From NCBI GenBank assembly GCA_947095585.1, contig OX352761.1, positions 26,999,777-27,063,776 on the forward strand: 64,000 nucleotides of DNA, given 5' to 3'. Made by a program: the position numbers and the translations under genes. Below the pieces are notes generated by a model. That model worked only from the letters and a program-made list of their open reading frames with translations. It was not told where the DNA came from and searched no databases. Position 1 is the first letter of the stretch. Every line of letters starts with the position of its first letter. Below, piece by piece: positions 10,494 to 21,335 of this stretch. Origin of the DNA: Nephrocerus scutellatus (lineage: Eukaryota > Arthropoda > Insecta > Diptera > Pipunculidae).

Positions 10494-11140
10494 CTTTTTA
10501 AATTCTCTATATTAACTTCGCGTGCCCGTGGCTGTCTGGCTGGCTGGCTGGTGGGCAGAATATTGTGATCAATTTTTAACACACATTATACAGCCCGATT
10601 TTTTTCAAACTTTGCACACATGTGTATTTCCCATGACTATACTTTCTATTGAAACTTTGGGCACCTCGGGCCTCGGGGTCGGGGGCTGCCATACAAAATG
10701 TTTACAAAATTTACCTGGTTTTCTTAAAATTTTATATGCATGTGTATCTCCGATGGACAACTCTCTTTGTAAAAATGTTGGCGTGATCGGAGCCCGGTGT
10801 CGGAAGGTCCCATTAAATTTTTAAAAATGTGTCCGATTTTCTTTAGATTTTATGCACACTTGTTTAATTCTGTGGACAACGTTTCTTGTAAAATTTTGGC
10901 AGTTGCTCCAGGTACGAGGGGCTTCCATAAAATTTTTTAAAAATTCGAGTTTCTTTAAATTTTATACACATGTGAATCACCGATGGAAACACTTTGTGTA
11001 AAAATGTTGGAGTGATCAGAATATTCAGGGGGCACCGATTTTTTTTTTAAATGTTACCCGATTTTATTTAAACTTTGCACATTGTGTATTGATTAGAGAA
11101 TTTACACGAACAATTTTAATTTCTATTGCTTGTTTTTTTG
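10494..11140 (-). mobile_element. Tandem-repeat transposon copy C, head-to-tail with copy B
   Basis: It starts again with TTTTTAAATTCTCTATATT and CGCGTGCCCGTGG, followed by CTGGCTGGCTGG (10536-10551) and CAATTTTTAACACAC. ACATGTGT-like cores then recur at about 10617, 10738, 10855, 10966 and 11078. It ends with TTAGAGAATTTACACGAA and TTGCTTGTTTTTTTG. Copy B ends only a few bases before it in the same orientation, so two complete elements lie in direct tandem. Confidence 0.75.
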
Positions 11141-12181
11141 TTTTATTATGTGTTTTAATTTCGCGAGTGCTAATACTCAACACACCCGTACATGTCGGCG
11201 TACAGAGACAAATGCTCAAAATTTGTATTAATAGATCGCAGATGACGGGACTGCTGCATTTAAAGTTACTGCGCGGGAAATACAAAAATTTACTGACATA
11301 TCAAACTACCATCATATATAAAAAAAGCCTTCATTGGAAGGGCGATGTAAGAACGGGTAGGAATCAGAGCAGTGGAAGAGATTTTATTTAATGGAAAAAT
11401 AAATCCAAAATCCTCGTTAAATACCTGTGTAATAATTGCTATTTGTTTCCGTTTTCAATGTAGAAAAAAAATCAATCGAACCTAAAGTCGTATTCGTCTT
11501 GCAATAATTGCAGATACAAGGCTTTTAGTTTTTTCAACGTAATTTTATACAACACTTAGTATTGAAATGTTTGTGTATAGGGGCAACATTTTCAATGTGT
11601 ATGTGCAAGCATAGATCTCACAAAGTAGAACTAAGTATTTGCGTTTGTAATGATACCGACACACAAGATGATTATCTTTAAGAAAAAAATCTATATGAGT
11701 ATTAATTTCCCCACCTCCTATCTACACAAAAGGACTTTGTTACGTGCTTCTCATTTTCATTTTTTTCCTTCCATTCCTTGGCCATTCTTCTTCATAGAAC
11801 GTGTTACATTTCATTGTCGTCATCTCCTAAACAATATGGACCAGAAAAAGGTTATCAAACAGAATAACCGGAGAGAATTACGTTGACAAACGTATCACTG
11901 ACATTAATTTTATTAACTTTATAAAATAGGCCATATTTATAGCCTTAAAGCATATAACGGAAAAACCTTTTTATCCCCTTTTATGAGATTTATACGAGTA
12001 TGACAGTTTTTATTATCCTTTTTACTTGGAGTTTCTTATTTATTTCTGCAAATTGGCCAAAGCTATAAATAATCTTCTCCTATCACTTGACTACCGAATT
12101 CTAGTAAAAAGTAAAGTAATCTATTCCTGTCATTTTACAGACCTTCATAAAGTCGGTTAGATTATATTCCAATTTTAAACT
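11141..12181. other. AT-rich interval, nothing recognised
   Basis: Short chance ORFs only. No repeat family recognised. Confidence 0.5.
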
Positions 12182-12244
12182 GGAATTGGGTTTTCTTACA
12201 CGTCGGGGACTGCTATACCCCGACGTGTAAGAAAACCCAATTCC
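12182..12244. repeat. Perfect 27-bp inverted repeat with 9-nt loop
   Basis: The left arm at 12182-12208 begins GGAATTGGGTTTTC and ends ACACGTCGGGG. The right arm at 12218-12244 is its exact reverse complement. The loop is ACTGCTATA. A 27/27 match is unusual in this old, decayed sequence and implies recent origin, selection or a technical artefact. If transcribed it would form a hairpin in the size range of pre-miRNA or hairpin-RNA stems, although the lack of bulges is atypical for animal miRNA. Confidence 0.95.
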
Positions 12245-13369
12245 CTGCAAAACCCTGCAAAAGTATGCTATTTTGATCTTAAATTATCTGGGTCTTTCTA
12301 AGGGTATTGCAGTGATAACCTTGATTCCTATTAAAACGAAATAAAAAATACCGTTTTTTATGAATTGTAATAAAGTAAAGTAATGTTATGCATTCGCGCC
12401 GTTCTTTAACAGAGGAGTAAGTATAATAACCTTAAGACATTTCAGGTTTAAATCACAGATGGAGGAGCTAAGAGCATATGCAATTCTTATTTATTTGCGA
12501 TCGTTTCCTATTTCCTATATACATACTTACTTTTAACGGCTCGATAAATTTCAAATTGAAGGAAGGATTTTTTTGTCTGCGATTTTCGATTGATGATGGA
12601 TCATCATAAAAAGGGAAATGAGTCTTATGTACAATGTTGACTCTGCCACAATTTTTTAAAACGGACAATACCTATTTATCTTTCAAACATTTAAGTATTT
12701 CACTTCAAAGAGTTGGTAAAAAAAGTACTTGCTTCCATTGGATTACAAATCATATCTCTTATCCATCAAAGGATCTTACAAGGTTTGAATTTCATTCCAT
12801 CAATATTAAATGGTGTGTTTTGTTTAGAGGAGCACAGATATTCTAAATTTTTGCAATGATAAACTATTAATGGAAAGAAGTAAGGAGGAGTGTTCACAAA
12901 ATGACAAAAAATCATAGATCACAATCGCAATAACTAAATAATCTCTCAATTGGTTAATGCTTACAGCACAAACGCTATACCTTCATGCGAAAGGATTCTC
13001 GCAAGGTCTGCATCTTAATTGAAGAACCTGACATCAGCACTAATCGTAACACCGTCTTGTTACCGTATTTGCAAATATAATTGCTATACATCTAATCCGA
13101 TCTCAAGGGCATCTTGATGTGATGGGACACGACAGCGACGCAGATAAAGCCATGGGCGTGTGAAAATGGAATAAGTGGATTGAAACCATTTGCATTTAAT
13201 CTTCGACGCAAAAGATGAATCAATTTTTCACTCCCGCAGATGGCGAAAAGGCTACAACCCAGATCTGTGCTTCATTACTTGTGAGTTGTGATGCAGAACA
13301 TCACCCTCTACCAGCTTCCAGAACAGTGCTGTCAGATTTTCCGAAAAGTCAACACCGCCCGGTCATAAT
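12245..13369. other. Unassigned interval
   Basis: AT-rich at first, with more balanced composition from about 13000 to 13370. No coding homology or repeat recognised. Confidence 0.45.
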
Positions 13370-14236
13370 CGATATAGGTATTATTTTTATAATAGGTGGT
13401 GCTAAAGAGCCTTTGTCTATTGTGCGTCCCTAATGTTTTAGCACATTATGTGATTGCTCAGTTCCTTCGTGAATGCCACCACATCTGACAATGCGATTGG
13501 TCTGGCATTCGGCCAAGGAACTGTGTGATCCTTGAAATGTTTTATTCTTTTCTGGGTGATGGCTACTCACACGAAGAGTGCTCTGAAGTTTCCTTTGCCT
13601 CGTTGTAGAATCGGGAGCGGTCTGGTTGGGATTGGCCCATTTTCAAAAGATGGCCATGGAATGGGCCATCTCCTGTCAGATACCAGAAAAGTGTTCTTAG
13701 TGTATGGCGGTCCATTTTGATGGCCCTGTTCATATGACTAATGTTGTATGTTAGAAGCTTCTTGGCTTGTCTCACCCCAGACGAAGAATTATATTCCGCT
13801 TCGATAGTAGTGTTTTCCCACTTTTTAATTTTTCTATTGATATGGCATTTGGAATAGGCAATTTTGGACCAGTAAAAATTCCTTCTGCGCCTTTTCTTGC
13901 AGAGAGGTCTGTTGCCTCGTTTCACATTAGTGTGATTTTGTTGTTTTTGGCCAGTTCTTTTAAATGTCTGAAGCTGCTCCACGTTGTTTTAGAATAAAAG
14001 ACTGGACCTCTTAGTGCTAGCAGTGCTGTCTGACTGTCTGCGATTACATATATATCGGTTCTTCTGTACCTTCTTTTAGTACTTTCCAGGACGCAGGCTT
14101 CTATTGCTTTAGTTTCTGCCTGGAATACTGTTGGAAATCTACCTAAGGGTATTCGTAGTGTGATTCTGGGTCCGAAATCTCCTGCTCCGGTTCCTGTGTT
14201 TATTTTTGATCCGTCTGTATACAAGATGGATGCATG
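13370..14236 (-). mobile_element. I-clade-like LINE, 3' fragment
   Basis: On the minus strand this contains an RNase H domain, a downstream region and the 3' end. It is homologous to the plus-strand element at 49.4-51.1 kb: GPFHGHLLKMGQSQPDRSRF here against GPFKSHLSKTGKSQTDICRF there, and VVAFTKELS-type sequence near 13.45 kb. The zinc-knuckle cysteines of the other copy (CRFC) are partly lost here (SRFY). Its end near 13375 is AT-rich with a trace of the ATA/TAA tail. Confidence 0.8.
13922..14224 (-). pseudogene. LINE RNase H domain, partial
   Basis: A 100-residue frame with YTDGSK (first catalytic Asp), FQAETKAIEACVL (Glu) and VIADSQTALLAL (second Asp). The C-terminal GH...AD part is not in this frame. 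The domain degrades the RNA strand of the cDNA hybrid during retrotransposition. RNase H in a non-LTR element points to the I/R1/LOA group. Confidence 0.85.
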
Positions 14237-15283
14237 GTTTGGAAGAATACTTATGATTATTCAACTTGATTCCGATCATTAACTGATTCGGTTCAAAGGC
14301 CACGATGGAACTTTTCAAAAGCAAATTGGAATAACTTCGCTACTGCCAACCACCTTAACTTCACCCACTCTAGCAGGAAAGCATGTACGCAAACTAGGAG
14401 CAAGTAGTAGTTTAAGTACGACAAGTTCCTGTATCGTCCCGAATAAAGTGTCTAGCCGCATTGTAGACGTCTCCCGTGCCCCCGTGGACAATAAAATCAT
14501 CACAAAACCAAAAATGATAAATCTTGTAAAAGCATTAATCATTTTAAATAACTTTAAGGGCTTCTACCTCTGTTTGGGTTTAAGGCGACAGCAAATAATT
14601 GGGAGAAGAGTTTCAAGCAATAATCTCATCAAAATTTCCCTTTAATCTTAATTTGGTTGTTTTGAGATAAGTTTATACTGGCACGTACATGTTGTCTTTT
14701 TTCATTTCTGTTTAAAATTTTTAATTAAAATGTTCTTGAGGTTTTTTCGTCTATAAATTTTGAAACATGTTTTTTGAGACTTTTTATTGTTCAGTTTAAA
14801 CTTTCTCTGGCTTCCAAAGTAAATATTCAGAAACAGTTAAAAGATTTGTCTTTCCCTATTACAATCTTGTTATAGGCAAATTTTTAGATTTCCTAGAAAA
14901 AGACTGTTTATGCTTTTACTTAAAACCTACTTAGAGTTGTTTCCATGAATTATTTCTAAGACTGTAGCACAATTCAAACGAAAAGTTTGCTTTTTCCTAA
15001 AAATTTAATTTTCTGTCTCTTGCCATAAAGTGTATGTAAATATGTATGCCTATTTTGATTGCAATAACGTTTATAATGGTAGCGATAGCGAAGGATAAAC
15101 TTAATTTAAAAGGACATGATGAGGCAAAATAAATAATTCACCCGTTCCTAAATGAAATAATTATTATAATTGTAATTACGGATTCATACAACGCGCCAAC
15201 ATGCTATTAATTGATGCACGATATATTTATCTCAGTAGCGCTTGATATCTTTTCGTGTCTTTTTTGTTGTTTCTATAAAAAAA
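14237..15283. other. AT-rich interval, nothing recognised
   Basis: A few short frames and long T-rich stretches. No family recognised. Confidence 0.5.
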
Positions 15284-15394
15284 ATGTTAGCTAATAAATA
15301 TACATTTTTAATTTAAAACGTTTAAAATGAGTATTGTGCGTAGTAGTGTGCTTTGATCTGAAACAAATAGCAAACTCACGTTGAATTAATATAT
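15284..15394 (+). repeat. Dispersed repeat related to the 345-bp unit at 26.3 kb
   Basis: ATGTTAGCTAATAAA, ACATTTTTAATTTAAAACGT, GAGTATTGTGCGTAGTAGT and GCAAACTCACG all recur in order in the tandemly duplicated unit at 26282-26969. Only the first 110 bp of the unit is present; it stops where the LINE begins. Confidence 0.8.
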
Positions 15395-16175
15395 CGCGCA
15401 CGCATAGCGTGGGGCGTTTGACAGACCAAATTCTGAAAGAATAAAGTCTTTCATACCAATGTGAATGATGTTTGAAATCGCACCAGCGGCTGCATCCACG
15501 TCACTATTGAGGAAGAATAGCGACCAGTTAAATTTCCTAAAGAATGTATTAAGGCCATCCCAATTGGCTTTCTCGTAATGCCATTCAATTCTTTTTGGAG
15601 TTTTTTCCTTAATTGAGTGGTCTAGAAACCAGAAATTAACTGATACAACACAATGGTCGGATGACCCTAGAGGTGATGATACATTAACGATATATTTATC
15701 AGGATCAGAGGTAAGAAACAAGAGTGTTGGCGGAATGATTCGTAATGTCAGGAATTCGTGTAGGATCATTCACGAGCTGAGTAAGACTATTTGACTCAGC
15801 GAATACCTCAGCAAACCTTCCTTCGGGTATTGTCTGTCCAGATTGGCGAAGCCAAACAAGATTTGTGTATATTGAAATCGCCCGCAATAACGATTTCAGC
15901 ATAGGGGTCTTCAGTTACAATTCTTAAAATTGAGTCAGACAGTGCATCAAATTCGTTAAGAGTTGAAGCTCTGTCTAAGTTTGGGCTTCTATATATGAAA
16001 CATGAATTTGCTTATGAATTTTTACTTTTAACCAAATGAAATTGAATTCCGGGTGTGAACATTGGTTGTAACTAGTAACACTAAAATCAGCTAATTGTGC
16101 AAGTTTGGGGCAAGAATATATGTCAGAATATGTCCTATTTGTCCTGTAGTTCAAAATAGACTTTGAGTAATCCAA
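15395..16175 (-). pseudogene. CR1/Jockey-like LINE endonuclease and linker fragment, copy 2
   Basis: Frames 15902-15705 and 15769-15386 encode LTQLVNDPTRIPDITNHSAN and, after a frameshift at the NTL position, PLGSSDHCVVSVNF (SDH box), then KRIEWHYEKANWDGLNTFFR of the linker. It is closely similar to the 8.4-8.8 kb piece and shares its family. The frame at 16175-15975 covers the upstream endonuclease region with lower similarity. It is truncated at both ends. Confidence 0.78.
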
Positions 16176-16317
16176 GGCCTGATAAGATCTGCATCATTAA
16201 TTTTTAACCTTTTGCTTTATAAAAAGAATTTGGCATTCAAAATTAACATACGCACCGTTTAGTGGGTTACATAACCTGTAAGCCTGTAAACTGTGTTCAC
16301 AGTACATGCCTAGGATT

Positions 16318-16745
16318 ACATACGGGTCCAAAAGCGTGTTTAGCAAAAAGCATTATGGACTCTTAGTCGCTTTTTAGAATAAAGTCTTATAGAGAATTTA
16401 ATCGATTTTGAAGACTCTAAAGTAAAAATCTATAAGCTTCAGTGGACAGGAAACCCAGCTCGCGAAAGTGAAGAAAAAACAAATGGGAGAATCAGAGGGC
16501 GAAGCATACATGTTCTTAGAATTATATACGGATCCATACGGTTTTCTAGCAAAAGCATTAGTCAATTTTTAAAAGAAAGTCTTACAAGCGATTTGGTCAA
16601 ATCTGAAAACTCTAAAACAACTAGATCGGCAGGTCGGGCAGGAAACCTTGCTCGCATGAGTGAAGAGGAAAAATACTTGGAAGTTAGACAGCGACTGCGG
16701 AGCGGACCAAATGTTCAGAGTTTACAGATACCAAACCGATTGGAT
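16318..16745 (+). pseudogene. Two degenerate tandem pieces of RTE 3' coding region
   Basis: The second piece encodes YGSIRFSSKSIS and then GRAGNLARMSEEEKYLE, recognisable as the RTE tail region (LTYGSESWVLRKKHS, WAGHLARMSEEDPARK). The first piece, about 208 bp upstream, repeats the same order (TACGGGTCC, AGCAAAAAGCATTA, TGGACAGGAAACCCAGCTCG). The internal sequence is heavily compressed. This is an old duplicated LINE remnant. Confidence 0.55.
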
Positions 16746-17799
16746 ATTTTAAGGTTTTCTTAAATTTATTTAACTTAACGTGTAGACTTTGTTTAGGAGT
16801 CATATAAGAAGAAATTCTATATATTTCCTTATCATCTTTATCATTTTTGTTTTATTCATTTAATTTTGTTTTTGTTTTTATTCAGTGCTATAAAATTTAC
16901 ATAAATCACTTAAAATGGCAAAATTAATGAGGTCCATCGCATGCACAATGAAGTGCAATTGATGAACATCGTGGCTTAATGGCAAGTTTAATTATTATAC
17001 AAGCGAGATAATAATTAACCCAATAAACCCATCATGAATATCAGTTGAGTTAACGAGTGGTCAGGCAAAGTCAGCAGAAATGTCATGTGGTGGTATTCCT
17101 TATTCCATAAGCGAACACCGAAAATGGTATGACACGACGACGACGACGACGACGATATCTGACGGTCGTCAGGCAATAAGTCAGGCTAAGCATTAAATTC
17201 GTACATTGATTGTACGCAAATTTGAAGTAAGGTAGTACGAGTACCTCCACATGTTTCACAAGTGTAACATGCTGTTTCGACCGTCCAGTTGAATTTTCAT
17301 TCCATATTTGGGTGGCTAAAAAAATTTAGTGCGAGTTAAATGGACTACAACAGCCACCAGCAATCAGACAACCCGTAAGTGAGCTAGTCAGAGAAATGGG
17401 GGAAAAAATCTGTCGTGACTCTGTATGTATGTACAATGTATGGATTTTGATGACAATGTTCATTTTGCTTTAATATCACAAATAATTGACAATCCGAACG
17501 GGTCGGTTAACTCTATCTCTCAGAAAAAGGCAAATTAGTCGTAAGCGACTTTGGCGACTTTTAATCCATGAATAAATTAAGCTGGCGGCAGATGAATCTT
17601 GAGTGTAGCAGAAGTTCATCAGCGCATTTTAAAAACAATTACAAATGCATACATATATATCATGCAAGTATGCAATATGTGTCATTTCAATGAAGTGATT
17701 GATTTTACCGCAACAAAAAAGCGGTAGTGCAGTTTTTTTTATAAATTCAAGGTAAGCTGTGATAAATGAAAGAATTAATTATAAAATTTAAAATTTAAA
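16746..17799. other. Unassigned interval with (ACG)n run
   Basis: No gene or repeat family recognised apart from a 20-bp ACG microsatellite at 17135-17154. Confidence 0.45.
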
Positions 17800-18480
17800 C
17801 AAATAATTGAAGCTCGCGGTCCACTCAAACACACGAAGTCAAACAACGAGAAAGCCAGCTGTAGCAGCACTGAAAGACCCAGATGTGAAACTGCATATGT
17901 ATCCCGCATACAACAGTCTCTCTCTGAGATACAATCCCAAACCCTAGAGTCTAAATGGAAGAAAACAGTAAATGCATATATGGAAGCAGCCTCTACCATT
18001 TTAGGCTATAAACTGAAAAAGAATGGATATCAGATAGCACATGGAACAACATTCGTGAACGCCAATCCATCAAAGAAGAGTTAAACGCGGCCTCGCGGTA
18101 CCGTGCGAAATGCATTAGCGCGGAAGTATAGGGATCTGGACCGGCAAGTTGGCTGTTCAGCAAGGAACGACAAACGAGCATGGCTAAGCGATATCGCAAC
18201 ACAAGCACAGCAAGCCGCTGATAGTAGACAATACAGCACAGTCTACCAACTCGCTCGTAAGCTCGTCAACAAGAAACACCACATCAACTACCCTGTTGAG
18301 GCAATAGACGGCTCGTTGATCCTTATAATTATATATATATATATATATGCTAAATAATATCTGGAACTCCTCGCAAATCTCCCGGAATCTGAAGCTAACG
18401 ATTTGAACCAAGAACCCAGGGGACAGAGTGGCGTCTCTTGAAACCTCAGGCTATAAACCGAGTTCGTTGGTGGGCATTTG
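17800..18480 (+). pseudogene. RTE-like LINE linker fragment, second family
   Basis: The frame 18103-18357 encodes KYRDLDRQVGCSARNDKRAW, LSDIATQAQQAADSRQYSTV and KLVNKKHHINYPVEAIDGSL. This is the charged linker between endonuclease and reverse transcriptase in RTE/BovB-type LINEs. Continuation after the AT microsatellite (LELLANLPESEANDLNQEP) matches the following segment. The linker differs from that of the main RTE family in the window (RRFEKAVHRRKKAAWEKNL at 61.2 kb), so I take it as a different family. Confidence 0.6.
18331..18348. repeat. (AT)9 microsatellite
   Basis: Pure AT dinucleotide run that interrupts the LINE linker reading frame. Confidence 0.9.
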
Positions 18481-18645
18481 TAGAATCCCTATGCTCCCCC
18501 GCGGAGTAAAGGAAAGAAAGAAAGAAGAAAGCGCTTTACTCTCCTGACCAGTGATCCTGTTAGTTTTTCACAGTAATCGCGTTTATTATAAATATTTTAG
18601 GAACATTTTGCTGCTATTTTCTAATTTCAGAAACTAAGTTTCTCA

Positions 18646-19016
18646 TTAAGAAAGAGGAGATTTATTTTGCACAAAACTTTTAGCAGCTTCAACAACCTTT
18701 CTTATACGTGGTTCTTTTTCTAGCTCTTTTAGGTACTTTGAGAAGATTTTACAACTTCTATCATCCATATGTATTATTATTTTGCCAAAGCTTGAGGCAT
18801 TTTCTGGTTTGTCAGCCTTTTCAGAAGACTGAGTCATTACAATCTTTAGCCTCCGCGCCAGTTTTAGTAGTTTCTGCATCTGTTTTAGCAGCCATTATAG
18901 GAGTGAACAACATATCGAGAACATCTATCGATTTACTTACTATACCAGTTAAACCTGTACATCATTTAAAGTTCCTTTATTGTCATTACCATAGAGATGC
19001 TCAATTTTCTGAGTGA
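18646..19016 (-). pseudogene. Decayed coding sequence, family not recognised
   Basis: A minus-strand frame 18879-18646 reads like a real protein end: charged and helical, with QSSEKADKPENASSFGKIII, DRSCKIFSKYLKELEKEP and VVEAAKSFVQNK before a stop. A neighbouring frame upstream (about 18960-18850) reads SIDVLDMLFTPIMAAKTDAE, so one or more frameshifts separate two halves. Non-random composition suggests a former gene or transposon ORF. I do not recognise the family. The long plus-strand ORF at 18708-19016 is its shadow. Confidence 0.35.
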
Positions 19017-20744
19017 CTTTATACATTATCCACTATCCTCACATACGTGACCATCCTTCGAAATCTGTCAAATGATAGTGATGGGGATTTGAAATTTAAT
19101 TAAATAGAAAAACATATAAGTTTTCTTAACGAAAACCGACCAATGTGATCTGTAGGTAGAACAGCTACCTTGCCAGTACCTTGATAGACATTTTAATGGT
19201 ATGTTAAGAAACCACAGTCCTTGGGAGACCAAATGGTTGTTTAAATTCAACCTGTAGCATTCAAGTACGAGATCAGATCGGTGATCAGGTCGACAAAGAA
19301 GAGTTTGCTCAATTTGCGGAGTCGGGAGACTGCTAGGGCTGGACATTTGCATGATGAGAGTTTCTTTCTCATTATCATCCTTGAAACTTGAAAATGTATT
19401 ATGCGGGATTCCAAGTTTGACTGCTGGTGATAGTCATGACCCTGGAAATATCTTTACGTGATCTGGAGATCAGCTCGGTAGATTTACTTTTATTCTAGGT
19501 AGGCCGCTCTAGATATGGATCAGTTTGTCAATCCATCCGCCCTTCTTCGCCAGTACGTTTGCCTCCTTATAGCTTTCTTATATCTATATCGTATTATAAC
19601 AATTGGTTGCACATTATGAATATATGTATACTTATAAGTTTAGTTAGTGCATTTTTAATTTGAATTTTTTATCATCACAGTTCATTGTATTTTGCATTCA
19701 TCAACTAAAATCATCATCCTCCGCATCTTTAATGTTTTCACCTTGGACAAATCAAAATGTTTATTTTCGTATATCTAACTAGAAATAAAAGCTTAAAGCT
19801 TATATGTACTTACTTGTTCTAACAGAACGAGCAAACATTTAACATATTAACTGCTAGGAAATTGATCCTTGTTATGTGTTGACTTTCGTTTAGTCAGCAT
19901 TTAAGAGCACACATCATGGTTGCGCAACCTTTGGAAGATTGCAAGTCGCATAATGAAGTATGCACTTAAATTTTCCATGTGTGAAATATAATCTTTGCAA
20001 TAAGTCCTCTTTTCCACATCTTGTGAGATTACTCAAGCGAAAGTTTGTATATGAAGTAAACATTCAAAAATGTTTACTGACGCACCAGGCAACTGTGTAT
20101 ACGACGATTGTCAAACGACGCCAGAACAACAAGCACAAAATACAGCTATGATTTTGTTTTCATTCGTGATCCTTACTACATAGATATTTACATTAAATGT
20201 CGGAAAACATTCTGTGGCGCCAAGGCGCTACTTATTGGGGTAATACTATTATCTTCTGTATGTTATTTTCCTACAATTCGTGGAAATAAAATTAATGATT
20301 TTTTTAGACATTATACAAGTAAAAGTCATCGTTGATCAATAACAGATTAAAACCGGAGCTCGAAGTTCTTCCACTCAAATGCTCTAATCATTTTCGTTCT
20401 AAATCTTATTCATATTCATTGTCATTCTCATTCTCATTCTCATTCTGTTGGGGTTTTGTGTATTTTATATAGACTTTTAAACCAATGTGCAATTGACTGA
20501 AACTAAGATCTTTAGAGACATTTGGAAAGTTAAAAAACCCATCGGAGGTTCGGAGACTTTACCTCTACTGATCATCCATATCTCTATCCGCTGCGCCGCG
20601 GAACACACAGAGTCCATTCTCATTTTCATTATCATTGGTTTGTGTATTATACTGGATATTTCACTATGAGTGGAATATACTTAAAGATGCGATTTCTGAT
20701 TCTATTAGGAGTACAAAATTGTTTGGTATATAGTGTATATTGTT
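19017..20744. other. Unassigned AT-rich interval
   Basis: No coding homology seen. A (CATTCT)n microsatellite lies at 20423-20446. Confidence 0.45.
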
Positions 20745-20866
20745 GGATCTTAAAAATATAATTTTCCTTCAAAAAGACCAACAGTAAGCTTGTAGCTGGA
20801 AGCGTTAAAGAGTTATATGGTTCGAAGTCATGTAAGGTCAAAAGTACGTTTTCGTTTATTTTACAA
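20745..20866 (+). repeat. Dispersed repeat family X, copy 1
   Basis: Contains CTTGTAGCTGGAAGCGTTAA, AGAGTTATATGG, GAAGTCATGTAAGGTCAAAA and GTACGT, in the same order as copies at 21.1 kb (same strand) and 47.5-47.7 kb (opposite strand). Non-coding and unclassified. Confidence 0.7.
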
Positions 20867-21089
20867 ACTTTCATTTTTAACCCTGCTCTTGTTGACCGAA
20901 TGCATAAATATTGTGAGGTAGATTTGTAGAAAATTTAATAGGCTTTAATACTGCATTTTTCAAAAAAAATTATCCGAGAGCAATTTTCGAAATATTCGCG
21001 TTTGAAAATAAAATTTAAAAAAAGAACAAATATTTTTGGATTTTGACGACGTTTTTATAGATAATGGTTTCAAGAATTTAAAAAATATT

Positions 21090-21335
21090 AATTACTTGAT
21101 CTTAAAAATTTCCTTTCAAAAATGACTAACAATGACCTTGTAGCTAGAAGCGTTCAAGAGTTGCAGGGTGTGAAGTGATGTAAGGTCAAAAGTACGTCTC
21201 TTCGAATTTAAACGATACGTAGTACGTACACCGCAGGGAATTTTTTCACGAAATTAACCAAGAAATCTCTACTTTAAGTATTTGCCACCTTAACGGATAC
21301 ACCCTGTATAGCAAAGTGCATTCTAGGTTTTACGC
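21090..21335 (+). repeat. Dispersed repeat family X, copy 2 (longer)
   Basis: Contains CTTGTAGCTAGAAGCGTTCA, GAAGTGATGTAAGGTCAAAA, GTACACCGCAGGGAATTTTT, GAAATTAACCAAG and TTGCCACCTTAACGGATACA, then CCCTGTATA. The minus-strand copy at 47.48-47.70 kb has the same blocks in mirrored order. The segment next to copy 1 is absent there or diverged, so copies 1 and 2 form a broken tandem pair. Confidence 0.75.
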
